NCBI GenBank assembly: GCA_937922175.1
Contig: CAKZUU010000349.1
Span: 1-8,327 of the forward strand
Source of the DNA: an uncultured Gemmataceae bacterium
GTDB lineage: Bacteria > Planctomycetota > Planctomycetia > Gemmatales > Gemmataceae
Length of the DNA: 8,327 nt
Direction: 5' to 3'
This document shows, piece by piece, positions 1-5,968 of the stretch. Each line of letters begins with the position of its first letter. Position 1 is the first letter of the stretch. The position numbers were made by a program, and so were the translations under genes. The notes beneath the pieces were generated by a model. That model saw only the letters and a program-made list of their open reading frames with translations, did no database searches and was not told the origin of the DNA.

Positions 1-1
1 G

Positions 2-793
2 CTTGCCGTCGTGGCACGAGAACATCGACCCAAACTCATCATTGCCGGGGCCAGCGCTTATCCGAGAGAGATCGACTTTGGACGTTTTGCCGAGATTTGT
101 CGAGACGTCCGTGCCATGTTGTTGGTGGACATGGCCCACATCGCGGGATTGGTGGCGGCCAAACGGCATACCGATCCCGTCCCTTTTGCCGACTTTGTGA
201 CGAGCACGACCCACAAAACCCTACGCGGCCCCCGAGGAGGCTTCATTCTGTGTCGGCCGGATTGGGAAAAGAAGATGAACTCGGCAGTCTTTCCAGGTGT
301 CCAAGGTGGTCCGCTGATGCACGTCATCGCAGCGAAAGCCGTGGCTTTTCAGGAAGCGCTCCAACCCGCGTATCGAAACTATATCAATCAGGTGATCGCG
401 AATGCGCAAACACTGGCTGCGGAACTTCAGCGGTTTGGGTATCGCATCGTGTCGGGTGGCACGGACAATCATTTGCTCCTGGTGGACGTCACTTCGCGCG
501 GTCTGACCGGCCAGATTGCGGAGACGGCGCTCGATCGTGCCGGTATCACGGTGAACAAAAACAAAATTCCGTTCGACGAACGGCCCCCCTTGGATCCCTC
601 GGGCATCCGCATCGGCACCCCTGCCCTGACGACCCGGGGGATGAGAGAGAACGAGATGCAAACCATCGCTCGTTGGATTCACGAGGCGCTCACATCGGCG
701 GACGCGCCCTCTCAGTTGCAGCGAATTCGCAGTGCCGTGATCGAATTGTGCCAACAGTTCCCGGCACCAGCGTGCGAGAACGCGGCAACGTAA
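2..793 (+). CDS. glyA: Serine hydroxymethyltransferase, C-terminal part (cut by the window edge)
   Basis: This is a PLP enzyme of one-carbon metabolism that interconverts serine and glycine using tetrahydrofolate in the cytoplasm. The reading frame is already open at base 2, and the protein begins inside the PLP domain, so roughly 157 N-terminal residues are missing compared with E. coli GlyA. Visible hallmarks are DMAHIAGL (bases 128-151, with the Asp that contacts the PLP ring and the stacking His), the Schiff-base lysine in STTHKT (Lys codon 215-217), and SGIRIGTPALTTRG with the carboxylate-binding Arg (codon 608-610). About 191 residues follow the lysine, as in full-length homologues, so the C-terminus is intact; TAA is at 791-793. 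The GTG at 11 is an internal codon, not the start. Identification is secure. The next gene is convergent, so this gene ends its transcription unit here. Confidence 0.97.
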   Translation, partial: LAVVAREHRPKLIIAGASAYPREIDFGRFAEICRDVRAMLLVDMAHIAGLVAAKRHTDPVPFADFVTSTTHKTLRGPRGGFILCRPDWEKKMNSAVFPGVQGGPLMHVIAAKAVAFQEALQPAYRNYINQVIANAQTLAAELQRFGYRIVSGGTDNHLLLVDVTSRGLTGQIAETALDRAGITVNKNKIPFDERPPLDPSGIRIGTPALTTRGMRENEMQTIARWIHEALTSADAPSQLQRIRSAVIELCQQFPAPACENAAT

Positions 794-900
794 CCCCCGA
801 GATTCGCTGTTCTTGGTCGAGGCGAACTCCCATCTCGACGGGCGATCGAGCGTCTTGACTCCTGCCGGATGCTGGCGGGCTTCCTGATCGGACGATAGCA

Positions 901-930
901 GACTCACGGCGGTTCGTGAGTCGCCGCTTT
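901..930 (+). terminator. Candidate weak terminator hairpin downstream of glyA
   Basis: A perfect 7-base inverted repeat, GACTCAC (901-907) and GTGAGTC (916-922), encloses an 8-base loop. It is followed by GCCGC and only three T residues (928-930). An alternative pairing of CGGCG (907-911) with CGCCG (922-926) competes with it. The position between convergent genes fits termination, but the missing U-tract keeps confidence low. It could also be a copy of a dispersed repeat. Confidence 0.3.
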
Positions 931-1055
931 CCCTCGGGGGCTTCGCTGCGTCATGACACGAGGTGTCGCCTTTGCATGAAATCGCTGGCTCGTTTCCGGC
1001 CCCGGTGGTGAGACCGACCCCCAAGGGCTCGGTCATGAGAGTCAAACTCGATGGA

Positions 1056-1070
1056 GCGATCCCCGATCGC
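1056..1070 (-). terminator. Candidate hairpin just past the aldehyde dehydrogenase stop
   Basis: GCGATC and GATCGC form a 6-base perfect stem with a 3-base loop, starting 6 bases beyond the stop codon of the minus-strand gene. On the transcribed strand it is not followed by a U-tract, so it could be a 3'-end stabilising hairpin rather than a true intrinsic terminator. Confidence 0.3.
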
Positions 1071-1075
1071 GCGGG

Positions 1076-2578
1076 TCATATTTCGGCGACCAGGCCTTGA
1101 GCCATTTTGATGTCGGTTCCGTGATTAACGGTCCAGGCCACTTTGTGCGTCACAGAGTCCACGAGCCCCGCGGCCGACGGATGCCCGTTACCGCTTTTCT
1201 TGACGCCTCCGAAGGGAAGATGGACCTCGGCACCGATACAAGGCAGATTCACATACCCCATGCCAAACTCGCATTCCTCGCGGAAAAAGCGCATCGTCCG
1301 GTAGTCTTCCGTGATGACGGCCAAAGACAATCCATAGTCGGTGTCGTTGTAGATTCGAGCGGCGTGTTCGAGATCGTTGAACGGAATCAAGGCGACATGT
1401 GGACCGAACACCTCTTCGCGGATCGTCCGGAGACCCGGGCGATGTTCCTGCCGGTAGACAAAGGGGGACACATAACATCCGTGATCGAAAGCGGGTCCGG
1501 TCATCCGACCGCCATCGAGGAGAACGGTCGCGCCCTCTTGGCGGGCAAGGTCGTTGTAGGAGAGGATTTTCTCGACCGATTTTTGATGGATGACCGGTCC
1601 GGTGAAATGCTGGGGGTCCAATGGGTCGCCGATGCGAAGTCGCTGGGTCAATTCGAGGAAACGACGAGAGAATTCCTCGAATATTGGCTCAGCGACGAGG
1701 ATGCGCCCCGCGGAGACACAACGCTGACCGCTGGTTTTGAAGGCACTGATGACGGCGGCTTTGACTGCCAAATCGAGGCGGGCATCGGCGCACACGATGA
1801 CCGCACTTTTGCTCCCCATTTCGGCAGCGACAATGCGATCGTGCAGGCCGGCAGAGATCTGCTGGATCCGTCGGCCGACATCGTAACTGCCGGTAAACAG
1901 GACACAGTTGACGCCGGGGTCGGCCACCAATGCCTCGCCGACGACATGATCCCCGTGGACGAGATTCAAAACGCCCGGCGGGAACCCAGCCTCTTGAAAT
2001 AGGTCAAAGAGCTTTTGACCAATGGCCGGGGAATCCTCGGACGGTTTGAAAACCACGGTGTTCCCCTCTTGCAAACTTGGCCCGATCATCCAAAGCGGAA
2101 CGGCGAACGGAAAATTCCAGGGAGTAATCACGGCGGCCACCCCCCAGGGTTTGCGACGGACAAACGCATCTTTTTCCGGGATCTCGGACTCGACAATCTG
2201 GCCCGTGGGCATGCGACCGGTCCCAAAGACGTACTGGACCATGTGCAATCCTTCGATGACCTCGGCACGGCACTCGGTCACGACCTTGCCGCATTCTCGC
2301 GCCATCAAACGCGCCAGATCGTCGACTTGAGCCTCAATCAATTGCGCGAGTTTGTTGAACAGTTCGGCCCGAAAGATTCGGCTGGTGCGTCGCCATCCGA
2401 AAAAGGCACTGCGGGCCGCAACGACGGCCTGGCGAGCGGTCTCGGCGGTTCCCCGGGGAAAAGAACCGATGATTTGTCGCCGGTCGGCCGGGCTGTGGCT
2501 GTCGAAGGAGTCGTGGGCATCGGCGATCGACTTACCGGCGATGACGTGTCGGCCGGAGATGGTTGACGGATGTGCCAT
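1076..2578 (-). CDS. NAD(P)-dependent aldehyde dehydrogenase (ALDH superfamily), 500 aa
   Basis: This enzyme oxidises an aldehyde to the carboxylic acid through a cysteine thiohemiacetal, in the cytoplasm. Residues numbered from the chosen start: the NAD-binding domain has PWNFP with oxyanion-hole Asn155, KPSE with Lys178 and Glu181 (Glu at this place usually favours NAD+ over NADP+), and FTGSYDVG at 228-235. The general base Glu253 lies in AEMGSK, nucleophile Cys287 in GQRC, and the ribose-contacting Glu389 in EEVFGP. The AEMGSK motif differs from the usual LELGGK. The length of 500 residues is normal. The ATG at 2578 is chosen because GAGGG lies 7 bases upstream; the frame stays open further, but that extension runs antisense through the tRNA gene and gives the familiar spurious peptide WDLNPRHPRWQRG. 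The substrate cannot be told from sequence; semialdehyde or betaine-aldehyde-like substrates are possible. It stands alone, divergent from the tRNA gene. Confidence 0.95.
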   Translation of the reverse strand: MAHPSTISGRHVIAGKSIADAHDSFDSHSPADRRQIIGSFPRGTAETARQAVVAARSAFFGWRRTSRIFRAELFNKLAQLIEAQVDDLARLMARECGKVVTECRAEVIEGLHMVQYVFGTGRMPTGQIVESEIPEKDAFVRRKPWGVAAVITPWNFPFAVPLWMIGPSLQEGNTVVFKPSEDSPAIGQKLFDLFQEAGFPPGVLNLVHGDHVVGEALVADPGVNCVLFTGSYDVGRRIQQISAGLHDRIVAAEMGSKSAVIVCADARLDLAVKAAVISAFKTSGQRCVSAGRILVAEPIFEEFSRRFLELTQRLRIGDPLDPQHFTGPVIHQKSVEKILSYNDLARQEGATVLLDGGRMTGPAFDHGCYVSPFVYRQEHRPGLRTIREEVFGPHVALIPFNDLEHAARIYNDTDYGLSLAVITEDYRTMRFFREECEFGMGYVNLPCIGAEVHLPFGGVKKSGNGHPSAAGLVDSVTHKVAWTVNHGTDIKMAQGLVAEI

Positions 2579-2585
2579 GGAGATA

Positions 2586-2590
2586 CCCTC
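2586..2590 (-). promoter_or_regulatory. Ribosome binding site that fixes the aldehyde dehydrogenase start
   Basis: GAGGG on the minus strand lies 7 bases before the ATG at 2578. The next ATG upstream in frame (2614) has no such purine run and overlaps a candidate -10 box, so the shorter protein is preferred. Confidence 0.7.
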
Positions 2591-2612
2591 AAGCACGATA
2601 CTCTTGGGCAGC

Positions 2613-2618
2613 ATTGTA
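2613..2618 (-). promoter_or_regulatory. Candidate -10 box for the aldehyde dehydrogenase gene
   Basis: TACAAT on the minus strand matches the -10 consensus in five of six bases and would put the transcript start about 25-30 bases before the ATG. No good -35 hexamer is seen at 16-18 bases upstream, so this is tentative; the gene may depend on an activator or another sigma factor. Confidence 0.3.
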
Positions 2619-2628
2619 CACGAGGGAC

Positions 2629-2656
2629 TTGAAACCGAAGGGGGTGGGTTTATAAT
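2629..2656 (+). promoter_or_regulatory. Sigma-70-type promoter of the tRNA-Gly gene
   Basis: A -35 box TTGAAA (2629-2634) and a perfect -10 box TATAAT (2651-2656) are separated by 16 bases. Transcription would start near 2663, leaving a leader of about 8-10 bases before the mature tRNA. This is the strongest promoter match in the window, as expected for a stable RNA gene, and it may also feed the tig-clpP genes by read-through. Confidence 0.8.
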
Positions 2657-2671
2657 TTGGGGCAACGGAAT

Positions 2672-2743
<72 letters not shown>

Positions 2744-2753
2744 CTCTTTCCTA

Positions 2754-2817
2754 CCGGGCCGCTCGGAATAAACTGAGGCCATTAATTGCCTTGGATTTCC
2801 GAACGGCTCGGTTTTTT
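2754..2817 (+). terminator. Strong Rho-independent terminator between tRNA-Gly and tig
   Basis: The arm 2754-2768 pairs with 2797-2811 over 15 positions with one C-A mismatch and one G-U pair. The core is CGGAA (2764-2768) with TTCCG (2797-2801). The large loop contains a secondary pairing, AGGC with GCCT (2776-2779 and 2788-2791). Six T residues (2812-2817) follow directly. This is a textbook intrinsic terminator for the tRNA transcript. It ends only 26 bases before the tig start codon, so it could also act as an attenuator of tig. Confidence 0.88.
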
Positions 2818-2843
2818 ATTCGACTCGCCGAGAGTGTCTGAAA

Positions 2844-4358
2844 ATGAGCGAACACGACGAAGCCAAAGGTGCTGAACTGAACGACTCAGCGGAGGGAGCA
2901 GTGGCCACGGAAAGCACTGACACCACCGAGAAGCTGCGTCAGGAGGTCGCCATCCGCGACGTTGGCCCCTGTCGCAAGCACGTCAAAGTGACGGTGAACC
3001 GGGAAGACATCGACGCACGCATCAACGATCATTTCCGCAAATTGATCTTGCAGGATCAGGCGATGGTACCGGGTTTCCGCCCTGGGAAGGCTCCGCGGAC
3101 TGTGGTCGAGCGCCGCTACCGAAAAGAAGTTCTCGACCAGGTGCGCGGGGAAGTGCTGATGGCGAGCCTGGAACAGATTTCAGAGGATTATGACATCGCG
3201 CCGTTGGCCCCGCCGGACATCGACCCGACCAAAATCGAGATCCCGGATTCGGGACCGATGATCTACGAGTTTGAAGTGGAAGTTCGCCCGCAATTTGATC
3301 TGCCCAATTACAAAGGGATCAAACTCAAGCGATTGTCGCACACGTTTTCGGAGGAAGAGATCGATCGCGAGATGCGGCGGCAGTTAGAGCCGTTCGGCAA
3401 AATCGTGTCCAAGGGAGAGGGGGCGACCGTCGAAATCGGCGACTTTATCGTCGCCGACATGGTCGCAAGGATCGGGGATCGGGTCGTGAATGCCGTCAAG
3501 GAAGTGCAAATCCGTGTTGAAAACCGGCTCATGCTGCGAGATGGGACGGCCCCGAGATTTGGCGACCAGCTTCGTGGAGCCAAAGCAGGCGATCAGCGCA
3601 TCGTGGACATCGAGTTGTCCGATACCGTCGCCGAAGAAGCTCTGCGGGGGCGGACGGTGAAAGCCACGTTCGACATCAAAGAGGTCAAAGTGCTGCAGCC
3701 GCCGGAGTTGACGGCGGAACTGCTCGAGTCGTTTGGCGTAGGCTCGGCGGAGGGGCTGCGCGAGAAAGTTCTCGTCGCGTTGAACCGTCGGCTGAAGTAT
3801 CAGCAAGAGCAGTATTATCGGAAGCAGATCCTGGAAATGATCAACGAGGCGGCGACCTGGGAGCTGCCGCGCGACTTGCTCATGCGTCAGGCACGACGGG
3901 CTTTCAACCGGCGCATCATGGAAATGCGAAACGCGGGCATCAGTGACGAGGAGATTCGCGCTCGGCAGCGGGCCTTGGAGCGCGATGTCCTGGCCAGCAC
4001 GGCGATGGCCCTCAAGGAACATTTCGTGTTGCAGAAGATCGCTGAGGTGGAAAAGATCGAAGTCAAGGATGAGGACATCGACGCCGAAATTGAACGTCTG
4101 GCAGAAGCCAATGACACGTCGCCACGCCGGATTCGCGCTCAACTGGAACGCGAAGACATGTTGGAGACCCTGGCCGTCGAACTCATCGAGCGGAAGGCTC
4201 TTGACTTGATTCTGGAAAATGCTGAGTACGAGGACGTGCCACTCGTTCCGACGCAGGAAGATGCCCCGGCCTCGGTCGCCGAAGTCCAGACCGTTGAGGG
4301 AGAGCTGCGCGATCCCACGATCCCGCCGGAACCGACACCCTCAGGGGAGTCCAGCTGA
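2844..4358 (+). CDS. tig: Trigger factor, 504 aa with acidic N- and C-terminal extensions
   Basis: Trigger factor is the chaperone that docks near the ribosomal exit tunnel and shields nascent chains. The N-terminal ribosome-binding domain carries the signature GFRPGKAP at residues 77-84, followed by RTVVERRYRKEV. A PPIase-like domain spans about 190-285, with FGDQLRGAKAGD (239-250) matching the second half of the FKBP-type fold; the usual FEGG and IPGFE segments are not recognisable, so isomerase activity is doubtful. ELTAELLESFGV (288-299) opens the helical SurA-like C-terminal domain, running to about 460. The protein is about 70 residues longer than E. coli Tig (432), because of an acidic low-complexity head (1-30) and a Pro/Glu-rich tail (463-504). 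The ATG is preceded by GAGAG at 9 bases, a weak ribosome site. It heads the cluster with clpP1 and clpP2. Confidence 0.96.
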   Translation: MSEHDEAKGAELNDSAEGAVATESTDTTEKLRQEVAIRDVGPCRKHVKVTVNREDIDARINDHFRKLILQDQAMVPGFRPGKAPRTVVERRYRKEVLDQVRGEVLMASLEQISEDYDIAPLAPPDIDPTKIEIPDSGPMIYEFEVEVRPQFDLPNYKGIKLKRLSHTFSEEEIDREMRRQLEPFGKIVSKGEGATVEIGDFIVADMVARIGDRVVNAVKEVQIRVENRLMLRDGTAPRFGDQLRGAKAGDQRIVDIELSDTVAEEALRGRTVKATFDIKEVKVLQPPELTAELLESFGVGSAEGLREKVLVALNRRLKYQQEQYYRKQILEMINEAATWELPRDLLMRQARRAFNRRIMEMRNAGISDEEIRARQRALERDVLASTAMALKEHFVLQKIAEVEKIEVKDEDIDAEIERLAEANDTSPRRIRAQLEREDMLETLAVELIERKALDLILENAEYEDVPLVPTQEDAPASVAEVQTVEGELRDPTIPPEPTPSGESS

Positions 4359-4365
4359 CCGATCC

Positions 4366-4379
4366 TCGCTGGCCAGCGA
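4366..4379. promoter_or_regulatory. 14-base perfect palindrome in the tig-clpP1 spacer
   Basis: TCGCTGGCCAGCGA is a perfect palindrome beginning 8 bases after the tig stop codon. It has no unpaired centre, so as RNA it would need to open a loop; this favours a dimeric protein binding site over a terminator, though either is possible. It does not resemble CIRCE (TTAGCACTC arms). No clear promoter is seen next to it in the remaining 74 bases before clpP1. Confidence 0.35.
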
Positions 4380-4453
4380 CCTCGTAATGTCGGCAAACCC
4401 GGCCGAACCAATGATGTTTTGAATCCGCACGATGGAAAGGGGCCCGATCGTTT

Positions 4454-5116
4454 ATGACCCATGACCTGCCTCGACCCAGTGATGGAATCCCCTTCGTCCC
4501 GATGTTGCAGCGCTACCGGGATTACGCCCGGCAGCGGCAGATGACCTTGGCGGACCTGCTCCTTGAGAACCGAATCATCTTCCTGGGCAGTTCACCGGAA
4601 TACTATGGCCCCGGCGGAGAAGGCCCCATTACCGATCTACTTGCCAACATCACCATTCAGAAAATGCTGTTTCTCCAGTACGAAAACAAGAACCAGGAAA
4701 TCCACATGTACATCAATTCGCCAGGTGGATCGGTGTCGGCAACGCTGGCGATTTATGACACGATGACTTTCTTGGATTGTCCGATTTCGACCTACTGCAT
4801 GGGAATGGCCGCCAGCGGAGCGGCGGTCCTCCTGGCAGCGGGGACGAAGGGCAAGCGGTTTGCCTTGCCGCACTCGAAAATCATGATCCACGAGCCGTGG
4901 GGCCAGGTCTCGGGGCAGGTCTCCGATATCGAGATCAGTGCCAACGAGATCTTGAAAGATCGAGCCCGGTTAAACGAAATTCTGGCCCAACACACCGGTC
5001 GGACGGTTGAGGACATCGAGAAAGCCACCGCGCGCGATAAATATTTCAGTGCCGAGGAAGCACGAGAGTTCGGATTGGTCGACGAAGTACTACGAAAGAT
5101 CAAAGGCAACAAGTAG
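4454..5116 (+). CDS. clpP: ClpP1, ATP-dependent Clp protease proteolytic subunit (divergent paralogue), 220 aa
   Basis: This is a serine peptidase of family S14, a subunit of the two-ring ClpP barrel that degrades proteins fed by Clp ATPases in the cytoplasm. The catalytic triad is present: Ser121 in MAASGAAVLL, His146 in MIHEP, Asp195 in ARDKYFSAEEA. INSPGGSV (88-95) is the substrate-binding strand. Three features are unusual. The segment between Arg40 and PGG is about 11 residues longer than in the neighbouring ClpP2, with a Tyr/Gly/Pro-rich insertion (SPEYYGPGGEGP, 47-58). The residue after Ser121 is Gly rather than the usual Met. The first 30 residues do not resemble the usual axial-loop sequence. 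The ATG follows AAAGGGG (4436-4442) at 11 bases. It is 95 bases after tig, probably co-transcribed. It may assemble with ClpP2; it seems catalytically competent. Confidence 0.95.
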   Translation: MTHDLPRPSDGIPFVPMLQRYRDYARQRQMTLADLLLENRIIFLGSSPEYYGPGGEGPITDLLANITIQKMLFLQYENKNQEIHMYINSPGGSVSATLAIYDTMTFLDCPISTYCMGMAASGAAVLLAAGTKGKRFALPHSKIMIHEPWGQVSGQVSDIEISANEILKDRARLNEILAQHTGRTVEDIEKATARDKYFSAEEAREFGLVDEVLRKIKGNK

Positions 5117-5341
5117 ACGCGGTCGGCTCTGGCCCACTGCCGAGCAGCACGTGGCGTGAGATTCATCCTTCTCGGCAGATTCACGGGAATCGTCACACGC
5201 GGCTTGGACATTTACGAGAGGCATAACTGGTACGACAGACGGGAGAAGCGGCCGGTCTTGTCGCAAACGCTGATTAAATCCGCGCCCGTTAGCCGATGGT
5301 TGCGATGGCGGATCCGGGCGCGATCAATGAAGGGGATCATC
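5117..5341 (+). other. Spacer between clpP1 and clpP2
   Basis: These 225 bases separate the two clpP genes. The clpP2 frame stays open back to an ATG at 5156, giving a basic 62-residue extension with no family resemblance, so I treat it as non-coding. The stretch is long for an operon spacer and could hold a separate clpP2 promoter, but no convincing -35/-10 pair is visible. Confidence 0.4.
5329..5335 (+). promoter_or_regulatory. Ribosome binding site that fixes the clpP2 start
   Basis: GAAGGGG lies 6 bases before the ATG at 5342. Neither the in-frame ATG at 5327 nor that at 5156 has a comparable site. The protein beginning MPVPIVVEKTG also matches where ClpP proteins normally start. Confidence 0.75.
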
Positions 5342-5956
5342 ATGCCCGTTCCGATCGTCGTCGAAAAAACCGGCTTGGTGGAACAAGCGTATGACATCTT
5401 TAGCCGACTGCTGAAGGATCGAATCGTCTTCTTGCATGGGCAAGTGGACGATGAGAGTGCCAGCCTCATCACTGCCCAACTGCTGTACCTCGGCTGTGAA
5501 GACCCGACGAAGGACATCCACTTTTACATCAACAGCCCCGGTGGATCGGTGACAGCAGGGATGAGTATTTACGACGTGATGCAGTACGTTCCTTGCGATG
5601 TCGCAACCTACTGCATCGGGCAATGTGCCAGCATGGGTGCGATGTTGCTCACGGCCGGCACCAAGGGGAAGCGGTATTGTCTTCCGAATTCGCGGGTCAT
5701 GATTCATCAACCGCTCGGCGGATTTGGCGGGACAACGACGGAAATTCTGATTCGGACAAGAGAGTTTCTGAATATCAAGCGGCGGATGAACGAGCTGTTG
5801 GCCAAACACACCGGTCAACCCTTGGACGTGATCGAAAAAGGAACTGACCGCGATAATTTCCTCTCTGCCCAGGAGGCGAAGGAGTTCGGGTTGGTCGATC
5901 ATGTCGTGGAACGGATGCCAAGCTTCCCGGAGCGAACTCCGGGCAGCGCCTCGTGA
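5342..5956 (+). CDS. clpP: ClpP2, ATP-dependent Clp protease proteolytic subunit (canonical), 204 aa
   Basis: This is the classical ClpP peptidase. It begins MPVPIVVEKTG and continues AYDIFSRLLKDRIVFL, the normal axial-loop and head region that docks Clp ATPases. The triad is Ser97 in QCASMGAMLL, His122 in MIHQPLGG and Asp171 in DRDNFLSAQEA; INSPGGSV at 63-70 is the substrate-binding strand and the MIHQPLGGFGG segment (120-130) leads into the ring-contacting handle helix. The length equals that of typical bacterial ClpP. It cleaves unfolded or tagged proteins delivered by ClpX, ClpA or ClpC; none of these ATPases is encoded in this window. It follows clpP1 and lies 12 bases before the lipoprotein gene. 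Sequence identity to ClpP1 is limited to the core, so the two are old paralogues, not a recent duplication. Confidence 0.97.
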   Translation: MPVPIVVEKTGLVEQAYDIFSRLLKDRIVFLHGQVDDESASLITAQLLYLGCEDPTKDIHFYINSPGGSVTAGMSIYDVMQYVPCDVATYCIGQCASMGAMLLTAGTKGKRYCLPNSRVMIHQPLGGFGGTTTEILIRTREFLNIKRRMNELLAKHTGQPLDVIEKGTDRDNFLSAQEAKEFGLVDHVVERMPSFPERTPGSAS

Positions 5957-5968
5957 ACGGAGTCGTCC

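Larger units (their letters stand above)
794..1075. other. Hairpin-rich spacer between convergent genes
   Basis: This 282-base stretch between the glyA stop and the aldehyde dehydrogenase stop has no credible gene. It contains several inverted repeats: GTCGAG/CTCGAC (816-821 and 834-839), CCTGCC/GGCGGG with one G-U pair (861-866 and 874-879), GACTCAC/GTGAGTC (901-907 and 916-922), GACAC/GTGTC (955-959 and 963-967) and GCGATC/GATCGC (1056-1061 and 1065-1070). None is followed by a long T-tract on either strand, so they are at best weak or Rho-assisted terminators. The convergent gene layout makes termination the likeliest role. Confidence 0.5.

Noticed and set aside
221..1045. 274-codon minus-strand frame across glyA and the spacer
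   Set aside because: It overlaps the conserved end of glyA antisense. The part in the spacer shows no protein-like features.
1097..2002. 301-codon open frame on the + strand opposite the aldehyde dehydrogenase gene
   Set aside because: It lies wholly antisense to a gene with intact catalytic motifs, and its translation resembles no family. High GC leaves such antisense frames open by chance.
3384..4142. 252-codon minus-strand frame inside tig
   Set aside because: It is antisense to the conserved trigger factor gene, with no recognisable motifs or ribosome site.
5156..5341. Upstream in-frame extension of clpP2 by 62 residues
   Set aside because: The peptide is basic and unlike any ClpP leader, and the ATG at 5342 has a strong ribosome site and gives the standard ClpP N-terminus.
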